Part shown: positions 6,863 to 14,911 of the stretch, piece after piece | Layout: each line of letters begins with the position of its first letter | Numbering within the stretch: position 1 is the first letter of the stretch | Source of the DNA: Bacteroidales bacterium | GTDB lineage: Bacteria > Bacteroidota > Bacteroidia > Bacteroidales > Lentimicrobiaceae | Direction: 5' to 3' | DNA: 64,000 nucleotides | Assembly (NCBI GenBank): GCA_016705005.1 | Contig: JADIZB010000038.1 | Coordinates: 310,001-374,000 of the forward strand | Notes under the pieces: generated by a model | The model's database searches: none | Told to the model about the DNA's origin: nothing | What the model saw: the letters and a program-made list of their open reading frames with translations, nothing else | Position numbers and translations under genes: made by a program

Positions 6863-9493
6863 CTATTTCAGACCTGCCAGCTGTTCTTCAAGCAACTGAA
6901 TTTTAGATTCTGCATCGGCTCTTTTCTTCCGCTCAATATCAACGACTTCCGGTTTGGCACTGCTCACAAACCGTTCATTGCCCAGCTTTTTCATCACTGA
7001 ATCAAGAAATCCGCGGGCATATTCCAGTTCCTTCATTAGTTTCTCCCTTTCTGCCTCCAGATCAACTCCTTCACCAAGCGGAATATAAAACTCGGCCGAT
7101 TTAACCATAAAACCCGCGGCTGCTGAAGGTTTTTCATCCACATACTCAATGGTGCTGATGTTCCCGAGTTTGGTGATCACCGGATCAAATCCCGATACAT
7201 CAAAACTGTCGGTGCGTTTCACCTTCATCTCAACGGTGTCTTTGAATGCGATGTTTTTTTCTTTCCGGATATTCCTGACACCGATGATGACTTCAGAAGC
7301 CTGCTGGAAAGCTTCCAGAACAGATGTATCAACCATGCCGGCTTCCGGCATAGGGCTTATCATGATGCTGACATCTTCGCCGCGCTCATTCAGCAAATGC
7401 CAGATTTCTTCTGTAATGAACGGCATAAACGGGTGCAGCACCTGCATGAGCTTTTCAAAATAACCAATGGTTGAATCCAGTGTTTTTGGATCGATCGGCT
7501 GCTGATAGGCTGGCTTGACCATTTCAAGGTACCATGAGCAGAAATCATCCCAGACCAGTTTATAGGCCGTCATCAATGCTTCCGAAAGGCGGTATTTGAC
7601 ATAATTCTCATCAATCTGCGCCAATGCCTCATCCAGCCTGGCGCCGAACCATTTCACCGATATCGCCGCATAGGCAGGTTGTTCAAGTGTAGGATCTACC
7701 TGCCATCCTTTAACCAGTCGCAGGGCGTTCCATACCTTATTGCTGAAGTTCCTTCCCTGTTCACAAAGGCTCTCATCAAAAGGAAGGTCGTTGCCGGCGG
7801 GTGATGTCAGCAGCATACCCACCCGCACCCCGTCGGCACCAAATTTGCCAATCAGTTCGATCGGGTCGGGCGAATTACCCAATGATTTCGACATCTTACG
7901 GCCAAGCTTGTCGCGCACGATGCCTGTAAGATAAACGTTTTTAAACGGAATATCGTGCCTGTACTCCTGCCCTGCCATGATCATCCGCGCCACCCAGAAA
8001 AAGAGAATTTCCGGAGCCGTAATCAGGTCGTTGGTCGGATAATAATATTTAATATCTGCATTTTCAGGGTTCCGGATGCCGTCGAACACCGAGATCGGCC
8101 AAAGCCAGGAAGAGAACCAGGTATCGAGTACATCTTCATCCTGTTTCAGGTCAGTGAGTTGCAGTAAAGGATTGCCTGAAATCGCCCGGGCCTGCTCCAG
8201 TGCATCATTTGCGGACTTAGCGACGACAAAATCACCATCTGGCAGATAGTATGCCGGGATACGCTGTCCCCACCACAACTGGCGGCTGATGCACCAGTCA
8301 CGGACATTTTCCATCCAGTGACGATAGGTGTTCTTAAACTTCTCGGGATGAAAATGAATGGTATCGTTCATCACCACTTCCAGCGCAGGTTTGGCCATTT
8401 CGGTCATTTTCAGAAACCATTGCACCGAAAGTTTCGGTTCAATCACTTCATCGGTCCGCTCGGAGAAACCCACATTGTTGACATAATCGTCAATCTTAAG
8501 GATATGTCCGTGGTTGAGCAGATCTTCAACAATCTTTTTTCTTACCTGGAAGCGGTCTTCGCCGACATACAACTGCGCTTTTTCGTTCAGTGTTCCGTTA
8601 TCGTTGAAAATATCGATGGATTCCAGTTTATGTTTCAGCCCGATGTTGTAGTCGTTGATGTCGTGTGCGGGGGTAATTTTAAGGCAACCTGTGCCAAACT
8701 CCCGGTCAACATACTCATCCTCGATCATAGGAATGGACCTTTTAATCAGGGGTACCAGCACCTTTTTCCCGCGAAGGTGTCTGAAACGTTCGTCTTCGGG
8801 GTGAAAACAAACCGCGGTGTCTCCGAGGATGGTCTCAGGACGGGTGGTGGCGATGGTAACCCATTCATCATCTGATCCTTCCACCTTGTAACGGAGATAA
8901 TATAGTTTGGAATTTACTTCCTTGTAAATAACTTCTTCGTCCGAAAGGGCGGTCAATGCCTTCGGATCCCAGTTCACCATCCTGACACCCCGGTAAATCA
9001 GCCCTTTTTTGTATAAATCGACAAAGACCTCAATGACCGACTCATACATGGATTCGTCCATAGTAAACTTTGTGCGGTCCCAGTCGCAGGAGGCCCCCAG
9101 TTTTTTAAGCTGCTCCAGGATGATACCCCCGTGTTTTTCCTTCCACTCCCAGGCATGTTCCAGGAATTCCTCACGGGTGAGGCTGGCCTTCTCAATGCCT
9201 TGTTCCTTAAGCTTTGCAACTACTTTTGCCTCGGTTGCGATGGATGCGTGGTCGGTTCCCGGCAGCCAGCAGGCATTTTTTCCAAGCATCCTGGCCCGGC
9301 GGACCAGCACATCCTGAATGGTGTTGTTGAGCATATGACCCATATGCAGCACACCTGTAACATTGGGAGGCGGAATTACTATCGTATAAGGTTCACGCTC
9401 ATCGGGAACGGATTTAAAATACTTTTTACCGAGCCAGTAGCTGTACCATTTGTCTTCGATGCCCGATGGGTCGTATTTTGCAGGAATTTCCAT
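6863..9493 (-). CDS. valS: Valyl-tRNA synthetase
   Basis: Charges tRNA-Val with valine and edits mis-charged threonine. The 876-residue protein is full length for the family. It shows the class I signatures PPPNVTGVLHMGHM (HIGH motif, about residues 40-55) and KMSKSLGN (about residue 533), the CP1 editing domain with TTRPETILGDTAV, the anticodon-binding region, and a carboxyl-terminal coiled coil (about residues 805-876, LEAEREKLMKELEYARGF) that contacts the tRNA. The gene is transcribed leftward as a single unit. No truncation or missing catalytic motif was seen. Confidence 0.97.
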   Translation of the reverse strand: MEIPAKYDPSGIEDKWYSYWLGKKYFKSVPDEREPYTIVIPPPNVTGVLHMGHMLNNTIQDVLVRRARMLGKNACWLPGTDHASIATEAKVVAKLKEQGIEKASLTREEFLEHAWEWKEKHGGIILEQLKKLGASCDWDRTKFTMDESMYESVIEVFVDLYKKGLIYRGVRMVNWDPKALTALSDEEVIYKEVNSKLYYLRYKVEGSDDEWVTIATTRPETILGDTAVCFHPEDERFRHLRGKKVLVPLIKRSIPMIEDEYVDREFGTGCLKITPAHDINDYNIGLKHKLESIDIFNDNGTLNEKAQLYVGEDRFQVRKKIVEDLLNHGHILKIDDYVNNVGFSERTDEVIEPKLSVQWFLKMTEMAKPALEVVMNDTIHFHPEKFKNTYRHWMENVRDWCISRQLWWGQRIPAYYLPDGDFVVAKSANDALEQARAISGNPLLQLTDLKQDEDVLDTWFSSWLWPISVFDGIRNPENADIKYYYPTNDLITAPEILFFWVARMIMAGQEYRHDIPFKNVYLTGIVRDKLGRKMSKSLGNSPDPIELIGKFGADGVRVGMLLTSPAGNDLPFDESLCEQGRNFSNKVWNALRLVKGWQVDPTLEQPAYAAISVKWFGARLDEALAQIDENYVKYRLSEALMTAYKLVWDDFCSWYLEMVKPAYQQPIDPKTLDSTIGYFEKLMQVLHPFMPFITEEIWHLLNERGEDVSIMISPMPEAGMVDTSVLEAFQQASEVIIGVRNIRKEKNIAFKDTVEMKVKRTDSFDVSGFDPVITKLGNISTIEYVDEKPSAAAGFMVKSAEFYIPLGEGVDLEAEREKLMKELEYARGFLDSVMKKLGNERFVSSAKPEVVDIERKKRADAESKIQLLEEQLAGLK

Positions 9494-9522
9494 GTAGTTG
9501 AAAGCTGATTTTTAAGAAGGTG

Positions 9523-9530
9523 CAAAATTA
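9523..9530 (-). promoter_or_regulatory. Putative -7 box of valS
   Basis: Minus-strand TAATTTTG, a TAnnTTTG match 29 bp before the valS start. No well-spaced -33 box was found. Confidence 0.45.
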
Positions 9531-9630
9531 GTGAAATTCACCAAAAGGACAAGAATGAAAAATGCATAGGGCGCAGCTTTGATAAGACAGGATCCTTTTC
9601 CTGAGTAACAGAAATGGAGACAAGGGGAAA

Positions 9631-9803
9631 TGGGGACAAGGTGAAATTTCCAATTGCGGATTGCGGATTTCGGATTGCGGATTTGAAGTAAGAGGCACGA
9701 GGACATGGAGAGATGGGGACAAGGTGAAATTTCCAATTGCGGATTGCGGATTGCGGATTTGAAGTAAGAGGCACAAGGACACGAAGAGATGGGGACAAGG
9801 TGA
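9631..9803. repeat. Tandem repeat of about 80 bp with internal ATTGCGG heptads
   Basis: Two near-identical units (9631-9713, 83 bp, and 9714-9789, 76 bp) begin TGGGGACAAGGTGA and are followed by a third partial copy to 9803. The 7-bp length difference is one ATTGCGG-type heptad: each unit contains a run of that heptamer. The repeat is tandem and non-coding. Similar ATTGCGG words recur after the glycosyltransferase gene near 12.58 kb. Confidence 0.8.
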
Positions 9804-10152
9804 CTTTGAGACTTAGAGACTAAGAGAATATTTCAGGTGTTCGGAGGTGGAGGTTAGAAGTATATGAATTGGAAATTGGAGCTTCTTGTCTTTGTATTTC
9901 TTTCTATGTGCCTATGTTTTCCTATGTTTCTATGTGTTTAATAAAAAGCATGGATTCGTCCTCCGGGTAGAGGATATGGGGACATAGGGAAATGGGGAAA
10001 AGAAGAGAATTTCCCATTTTCCAATGTCCAATTTCGGATTGCGCCTGCCTTGTGAGAGCGAAACGATAACTATTGATTGCGGAACAGTCTGACATGTCTG
10101 ACACATTACGCTGTGTTACAGAACCGAAACACATTAGATTGAAACCCAATTG

Positions 10153-11434
10153 GAGGGTGCTCATTAAACTGTGTCAAATTTAAAACTTAGATTTGACAAA
10201 GCTATGAAAGAAAAAATCAATTGGGAAGAGTTCAGCAAAGAAGCAGCTGAACATATCCGACAAGGCAAACCACTGACAGGCGAAGGTGGTATATTCAGTC
10301 CACTGATCAAGCAAGTTTTAGAAGCCGCTTTAGAAGGCGAGCTTGATTCACATCTCAATGATACTCGGGGATCATCAGGTAACCGGCGTAACGGTCGAAC
10401 TCCCAAGAAACTCAAGAGCTCAATAGGAAACATAGAGGTTTTTACACCGCGCGATCGCAATGGGAGTTTTGAACCAGTAACAGTCGAGAAACGACAAACA
10501 GTCTTGCCTGGTGATTTGGATGAAAAAATCATGGGGCTTTATGGCTTAGGCATGAGTTATAAAGACATACAGACACATTTAAGCGAGATGTATGGACTTT
10601 CAATTAGTGATGGTGTAATCAACAGTATAACAGATCGTGTAATACCAGCGATAAGGGAATGGCAATGTCGGCCATTGGAAAGGCTATATGCGATTGTATG
10701 GATGGATGCCATTCACTTCAAGATTCGCGAAGATGGAAAGGTTATTACCAAAGCGGTGTATTCTGTTTTGGGAGTAAATATGCAAGGGCAGAAAGAAGTA
10801 CTTGGGTTGTATCTTGGACATAATGAAAGCGCCACATTCTGGCTTCAGGTATTGAACGATTTGAACCAGCGAGGAGTTGAAGATATTCTCATAGCAAGTA
10901 TTGATAACTTGAATGGATTTGCAGAAGCAATTGAAAATATCTTTCCTAAGAGTGAGGTTCAACTGTGTGTTATTCATCAGATCCGCAATAGCATGAAATA
11001 CATTCCATGGAAAAATTACAGGGAATTTATGAAGGACCTGAAAAAGGTTTATCAAGCGGGGACTCTCGAACTAGCAGAGTACTATCTTGACGAACTGGAT
11101 CAAAAATGGGGAGAAAAATACCCTGTGGTGATCAAAAGCTGGCGAAGCAACTGGACAAGATTGAGCAATTATTTCAAATATCCAGAACAAATCCGAAGAC
11201 TCATTTATACTACTAACACTGTTGAAGGATATCATAGAATGGTAAGGAAAGTAACTAAATCGAAAGGCGCTTTTACCTCCGATAATGCAATGTTAAAGCT
11301 TGTTTACCTTGCTACCCTTAACTTTCAGAAACGATGGGTTAATAACTTGAGAGACTGGCCAATGATAATTAATCAATTATTTACGTTCTTTGATGAGAGA
11401 ATTAAAACAAGTGACACAGTTCATTGAACACTCC
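10153..11434 (+). mobile_element. Complete IS256-family insertion sequence
   Basis: A 1282-bp element bounded by imperfect terminal inverted repeats of about 24 bp. Both inner ends share ACTGTGTCA; the outer ends begin GAGGGTGCTC on the left and, reverse-complemented, GGAGTGTTCA on the right. It is flanked by a perfect 8-bp direct repeat CCCAATTG (10145-10152 and 11435-11442), as expected for the 8-9 bp duplication made by IS256-type transposition. The single gene fills the element and its stop codon lies inside the right repeat. Intact ends, intact gene and unmutated duplication indicate a recent insertion. Confidence 0.9.
10204..11427 (+). CDS. IS256-family (mutator-type) transposase
   Basis: DDE transposase that would cut and rejoin the IS ends. 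With the ATG at 10204 it is 407 residues, typical for the family. It has the amino-terminal PLTGEGGIFSPLIKQVLEAALEGELDSHL segment of mutator transposases, then the catalytic triad: Asp168 in WMDAIHF, Asp234 in SIDNLNGF (Asn-Leu where Gly-Leu is commoner) and Glu341 in TTNTVEGYHR, with the CVIHQIRNS helix between. A GTG at 10171 inside the left inverted repeat would add 11 residues and is an alternative start. The frame is intact, so the element may be active. Confidence 0.93.
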   Translation: MKEKINWEEFSKEAAEHIRQGKPLTGEGGIFSPLIKQVLEAALEGELDSHLNDTRGSSGNRRNGRTPKKLKSSIGNIEVFTPRDRNGSFEPVTVEKRQTVLPGDLDEKIMGLYGLGMSYKDIQTHLSEMYGLSISDGVINSITDRVIPAIREWQCRPLERLYAIVWMDAIHFKIREDGKVITKAVYSVLGVNMQGQKEVLGLYLGHNESATFWLQVLNDLNQRGVEDILIASIDNLNGFAEAIENIFPKSEVQLCVIHQIRNSMKYIPWKNYREFMKDLKKVYQAGTLELAEYYLDELDQKWGEKYPVVIKSWRSNWTRLSNYFKYPEQIRRLIYTTNTVEGYHRMVRKVTKSKGAFTSDNAMLKLVYLATLNFQKRWVNNLRDWPMIINQLFTFFDERIKTSDTVH

Positions 11435-11442
11435 CCCAATTG

Positions 11443-11676
11443 AGTCACTTTCGAATTCTCAACTTTTCAAATTTTCAAATTCCTTTTACGTCCAACGCAT
11501 TTTAGCAGCAGAATATGCAAAGAAAAGGCGGAGAACCGCAGAGAAAAAGATTAAAACAGCAATAACTCAAAAGATTGAAAACCAATTGATCATTTTCAAA
11601 TACTCAAATTCTCAAATCTTAAACCGTAAATAATTCTACATTCGTCATTCATCATTCGTAATTCTCCCAATCTGTT
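11443..11676. repeat. Short-period repeats in the gap after the IS
   Basis: The gap contains octamer-like runs (TCAAATTT/TCAAATTC near 11465-11480 and 11598-11618) and four heptads ATTCGTC-ATTCATC-ATTCGTA-ATTCTCC at about 11640-11668. A frame of 69 codons crossing this stretch is composed of these repeats and is not annotated. Confidence 0.5.
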
Positions 11677-11684
11677 TACTTTTG
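11677..11684 (+). promoter_or_regulatory. Putative -7 box of the glycosyltransferase gene
   Basis: TACTTTTG fits TAnnTTTG and ends 16 bp before the ATG at 11701; the -33 position has only TTCG. Confidence 0.45.
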
Positions 11685-11700
11685 CATTAATCATACACAC

Positions 11701-12573
11701 ATGAAAGTCTCCGGTTTCACCTTTATCCGCAATGCCATTAAATATGACTATCCTGTTGTGGAAGCCATTACCTCCATCCTGCCGTTGTGCGATGAGTTTG
11801 TCGTGGCAGTGGGAAATTCAGAAGATGAAACGAGACAACTAATAGAGGGTATAGGTTCGGCTAAAATCAGGATTATTGATACCATTTGGGATGAAAGTCT
11901 GCGTGAAGGCGGTCGGGTGCTGGCCGTTGAAACCGACAAGGCATTTGATGCCCTGAGTGCCGGCAGCGACTGGGCTTTTTACATTCAGGGCGATGAGGTG
12001 CTGCATGAGAAGTATCTTGAACCTGTAAAACAGGCCATGCTTAAGTGGAAAGACCATCCGGAAGTGGAAGGCCTGTTGCTGAATTACACTCATTTTTACG
12101 GTTCTTACGACTTTATCGGCGACAGCCGGCGCTGGTACCGGCGCGAAGTGAGGGTAATCCGCAATGATAAGTCTGTCCGCTCTTACCGCGATGCCCAGGG
12201 TTTCCGGAAGGATGACCGCCCACTGAATGTGAAACCGGTTGAAGCAACTATGTACCATTATGGCTGGGTCAAACCGCCTGAAGCCCAGCAGGCCAAACAG
12301 GAAAGCTTCAATAAACTCTGGCACGACGATAACTGGGTTAAAAAAAACATTCCCAAAACAGAAGGCTTTGATTATTCAAAAATAGATGCGCTTGCCCGTT
12401 TTACTGGCACACATCCGGAAGTTATGCACAGCAGAATCAGCCGTCAGAACTGGCAGTTCAGCTTTGACCCCACCCGGAAACGCTTACCTTTCAAATCAAG
12501 GTTGCTCCATTCCATCGAAAACTTAACCGGATGGAGAATCGGCGAGTACAGGAATTACAGGGTGATTAAATAA
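11701..12573 (+). CDS. Glycosyltransferase, family 2-like (GT-A fold)
   Basis: A 290-residue soluble protein with no signal peptide. The first ~100 residues follow a GT-A nucleotide-sugar-binding pattern: SGFTFIRNAIKYDYPVVEAI, DEFVVAVGNSEDETRQLIE, and WAFYIQGDEVLHE, where the QGDE stands where family 2 enzymes carry the metal-binding DxD. The remainder (RRWYRREVRVIRN, EATMYHYGWVKPP) resembles uncharacterised Bacteroidota glycosyltransferases. Substrates are not predictable. The gene is isolated between the IS and the DUF5606 gene, both sides carrying short-period repeats. Confidence 0.75.
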   Translation: MKVSGFTFIRNAIKYDYPVVEAITSILPLCDEFVVAVGNSEDETRQLIEGIGSAKIRIIDTIWDESLREGGRVLAVETDKAFDALSAGSDWAFYIQGDEVLHEKYLEPVKQAMLKWKDHPEVEGLLLNYTHFYGSYDFIGDSRRWYRREVRVIRNDKSVRSYRDAQGFRKDDRPLNVKPVEATMYHYGWVKPPEAQQAKQESFNKLWHDDNWVKKNIPKTEGFDYSKIDALARFTGTHPEVMHSRISRQNWQFSFDPTRKRLPFKSRLLHSIENLTGWRIGEYRNYRVIK

Positions 12574-12576
12574 CGA

Positions 12577-12650
12577 TTTCGGAATGCGGATTGCGGATTG
12601 TGGATTACCTTCTGTAAACTCAATTCGTTCGGTGCTGATTGCGGAATTAA
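12577..12650. repeat. ATTGCGG-type heptad remnants after the glycosyltransferase gene
   Basis: Consecutive words TTTCGGA-ATGCGGA-TTGCGGA-TTGTGGA follow the stop codon, with another ATTGCGGA near 12640. They are the same heptamer family as the repeat at 9.6 kb. AATATTCC-type octads follow near 12706-12725. Confidence 0.55.
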
Positions 12651-12752
12651 GCTTTCTGCCATTAGCTAAGCCATAGTATTTTAATTCCGACTCTACATTC
12701 CATCATTCCAATATTCCAATATTTCCATTACACCATTATTCCCAATAATTAT

Positions 12753-12760
12753 TACTTTTG
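12753..12760 (+). promoter_or_regulatory. Putative -7 box of the DUF5606 gene
   Basis: TACTTTTG matches TAnnTTTG, 17 bp upstream of the start. No clear -33 box. Confidence 0.45.
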
Positions 12761-12777
12761 CAAAAATAACCTCTCAT

Positions 12778-13217
12778 ATGGATTTGAAAGAGATCATGGC
12801 CATTGCAGGCAAGGCGGGACTTTACAAGATGGTTGCCCAGGCCAAGAACGGTATTATTGTGGAATCAATCATTGACCAGAAACGTATTCAGGCATTTACT
12901 CAGGATAAAATAAGTTCTCTGGAGGAAATCAGCATCTTTACTGAGACTGAAGACAAGCCACTGAAAGCGGTACTGAAAGGCTTCTATGAAAAGCTTGAAG
13001 GAAAACCCACGCCTGATTTTAAGAATGACAACAACAAACTCAAGGCCTTTTTCCTGGAGATGCTGCCTGATTATGACAAGGAAAAGGTATATGTTTCGCA
13101 TATGCAGAAAATAGTCACCTGGTATAATCTTTTGGTGGAACATAACCTGCTGAACTTCGACGAGAAGGAAGAAACAACGGAAGCGCCCCGGCGACGAAGC
13201 CAAAACCGAATAAATGA
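12778..13217 (+). CDS. DUF5606 family protein (3' end probably frameshifted)
   Basis: A cytoplasmic protein conserved in Bacteroidota; no function is known. The body (MDLKEIMAIAGKAGLYKMVAQAKNGIIVESI, about residues 1-130) matches my recollection of the DUF5606 family. As sequenced, the frame runs on to 13260, but the extension reads straight through a strong terminator. A shift of -1 near 13175-13185 gives an Ala/Pro/Lys-rich tail (SAPATKPKPNK) ending at TGA 13215-13217, immediately before the terminator, which is the tail type usual in such proteins. I therefore infer one missing base and give 13217 as the natural end. The amino-terminal part is secure, the end is inference. Confidence 0.75.
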
Positions 13218-13246
13218 AAAGTCCGTATTCAATGCGGACTTTTTTT
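13218..13246 (+). terminator. Rho-independent terminator of the DUF5606 gene
   Basis: AAAGTCCG pairs with CGGACTTT across a 9-nt loop, followed by a T run to 13246. It lies inside the uncorrected reading frame of the upstream gene, which is evidence of a frameshift there. Confidence 0.85.
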
Positions 13247-13273
13247 CTACTTTTACCTGACAGATCTTTGAAA

Positions 13274-13975
13274 ATGAAGAAATATATCCTTGATTTTAAA
13301 GTACTTTCAAATCAGGCCATCAATTACAATCACAACCTGCTTGAATTGAGCTGCGACAGGCCCTTGCCCCCCATGCAACCCGGGCAGTTTGCCGAAGTGC
13401 GGGTAGACGGATCTCCCGGAACCTATCTCCGCAGACCCTTCTCCATCCACAGAGCTGATTTCGCCATGAATACCATGCACCTGCTGATCAAATCGATTGG
13501 AGAAGGAACCAGGAAACTGGCACAACTGGAGGCAGGTTCAACTGTGAACATCATGCTACCGCTGGGAAACGGGTTTCCGGTTACTGAAAACAGTGATGTA
13601 TTGCTGGTTGGCGGAGGATGCGGGGTTGCCCCACTGTGGTTCCTTGCCAGGCTGCTGAAGCAGAAAGGCAACAAAGTGTCAATACTCATCGGGGGCAGAA
13701 GCTACAGGGACATCCTGCTGGCTGAAGATTATGCGCAGTTTGGCCAGGTATATGTTTCCACAGAAGACGGTTCGCTGGGAGAAAAAGGGATGGTTTTACT
13801 TTTTACTTTTTACTTTTTACTTTTTACTTTTTACTTTTTACTTTTTACTTTTTACTTTTTACTTTTTACTTTTTACTTTTTACTTTTTACTTTTTACTTT
13901 TTACTTTTTACTTTTTACTTTTTACTTTTTTTTACTTTTTACTTCCAACCACCCCATGGCCAATCTATCCGTTAA
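13274..13975 (+). CDS. pyrK: Dihydroorotate dehydrogenase B electron-transfer subunit, C-terminus replaced by a repeat array
   Basis: PyrK passes electrons from dihydroorotate oxidation in PyrD through FAD and a [2Fe-2S] cluster to NAD. About 173 residues are normal: the FAD-binding barrel (YLRRPFSIH, about residues 55-63) and the NAD domain (VLLVGGGCGVAPLW, about residues 108-121). After VSTEDGSLGEKGM the coding sequence enters the TTTTTAC array and the remaining ~60 codons encode Leu/Phe/Thr/Tyr repeats ending QPPHGQSIR. The usual last 80-90 residues, with the Cys-rich cluster-binding motif, are missing. The frame also overlaps the pyrD start by 20 bp. The product as read could not hold the Fe-S cluster; either the gene is broken or the assembly is wrong here. 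Confidence 0.85.
   Translation: MKKYILDFKVLSNQAINYNHNLLELSCDRPLPPMQPGQFAEVRVDGSPGTYLRRPFSIHRADFAMNTMHLLIKSIGEGTRKLAQLEAGSTVNIMLPLGNGFPVTENSDVLLVGGGCGVAPLWFLARLLKQKGNKVSILIGGRSYRDILLAEDYAQFGQVYVSTEDGSLGEKGMVLLFTFYFLLFTFYFLLFTFYFLLFTFYFLLFTFYFLLFTFYFLLFFTFYFQPPHGQSIR
13794..13942 (+). repeat. Heptanucleotide array (TTTTTAC)n inside pyrK
   Basis: Eighteen perfect consecutive copies of TTTTTAC (13800-13925) are preceded by a shortened copy, and followed by one copy with three extra T residues and one further perfect copy. The array has no stop codon in any forward frame and, since 7 is not a multiple of 3, encodes the same LLFTFYF peptide in all of them. It begins exactly where the PyrK Fe-S domain should start and ends 13 bp before the pyrD ATG. 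Confidence 0.97.
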
Positions 13976-14866
13976 CCTCCACAAACTCAATCTGAAAAAT
14001 CCGGTTCTTACTGCTTCCGGTACTTTCGGTTATGGTGAAGAGTTTGATGATTTCATTGATGTGAATTCCCTTGGAGGCATTATTGTAAAAGCCACAACTT
14101 CGAAGCATCGTGAAGGCAATCCATATCCGAGAATGGCTGAGACACCAATGGGCATGCTGAATGCAGTCGGATTGCAGAACAAGGGCATTGATTATTTTGT
14201 GGATACGATTTATCCCAGGTTGCTGAAATACAATAACTGCATCATCGCCAATGTATCGGATTCAACCGTGGAAGGATATGTGGAAGTTGCCGAAAAAATG
14301 AACAGCCTGGATCACATCAGTGCCATTGAACTGAATATATCCTGCCCGAATGTGAAGGAAGGCGGGATGGCCTTCGGCACAAGTTGTCCGTCAGCCATTG
14401 CTGTAACGCGTGCCGTCAGGAAGTATATGATAAAACCCTGATTGTAAAACTCTCGCCGAATGTCACCAGCATTGTTGAAATAGCCCAGGCTGTGGAAACC
14501 GCCGGTGCTGATGCAGTATCACTCATCAACACTCTGCTTGGTATGGCCATCGATGCCGAAAAAAGAAAGCCGGTACTGTCAACCATCACAGGAGGATTGT
14601 CAGGACCAGCCATCAAACCGGTGGCATTGAGAATGGTATGGCAGGTAGCCCGGGCTGTAAAAATCCCGGTCATAGGCATAGGAGGAATCACCACTGCCAC
14701 TGATGCCATCGAATTTATGCTGGCTGGCGCATCAGCCATCCAGGTAGGCACTGCCAATTTCGTTGATCCGCAGGCAACGGTGAAAATCATTGCCGGAATG
14801 GAGGAATACTTTATCCGGCATAAAATCAACGATGTTTACGAACTCATCGGAGGATTAGTCAGTTAA
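13956..14866 (+). pseudogene. pyrD: Dihydroorotate dehydrogenase B catalytic subunit, one frameshift
   Basis: FMN enzyme of pyrimidine synthesis oxidising dihydroorotate to orotate. The first part (13956-14441 frame) has NPVLTASGTFGYGEEF, GNPYPRMAETPMGMLNAVGLQNKG and the catalytic-loop NISCPNVKEGGMAFG; the second (frame ending 14866) has KTLIVKLSPNVTSIV, SLINTLLGMAID, GGLSGPAIKP and IPVIGIGGITTATDAIEFMLAGASAIQVGTA. The two halves join with one base missing near 14428, in AAGTATATGAT, after which the frame hits a stop at 14439. With the base restored the protein would be about 303 residues, normal for PyrDB. All catalytic motifs survive, so a sequencing error is as likely as a true mutation. 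Confidence 0.88.
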
Positions 14867-14890
14867 CAGCTAACAACTAACAGTTATTAG
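14863..14890. repeat. Four degenerate heptads at the pyrD stop
   Basis: TTAACAG-CTAACAA-CTAACAG-TTATTAG, 7-bp period; the first heptad contains the pyrD TAA. Confidence 0.5.
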
Positions 14891-14911
14891 TAAATTTAAC
14901 TGCTAAACGAT

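Larger units (their letters stand above)
9494..10144. other. 651-bp non-coding, repeat-rich gap
   Basis: Overlapping frames here translate the repeats and do not look like proteins. The gap holds the valS promoter box, the 9631-9803 repeat, an 8-bp-period stretch at about 9802-9828 (GACTTTGA, GACTTAGA, GACTAAGA), loose repeats of CTATGT near 9903-9940, and isolated ATTGCGG words near 10030 and 10073. It ends at the IS target duplication. Confidence 0.6.

Noticed and set aside
9512..9798. Three overlapping leftward frames of 74-86 codons
   Set aside because: They translate the heptad repeats in three frames, giving near-identical low-complexity peptides; no gene-like features.
11424..11633. 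Forward frame of 69 codons after the transposase
   Set aside because: Begins in the transposase stop and is made of intergenic repeat; no domain or start signal.
13794..13942. CRISPR-like repeat
   Set aside because: Units are directly adjacent 7-mers without spacers; it is a microsatellite.
13731..13955. Upstream extension of the pyrD frame through the array
   Set aside because: Antigenic-looking Leu/Phe repeat peptide with no homology expected; the family start MANLSVNLHKL is at 13956.
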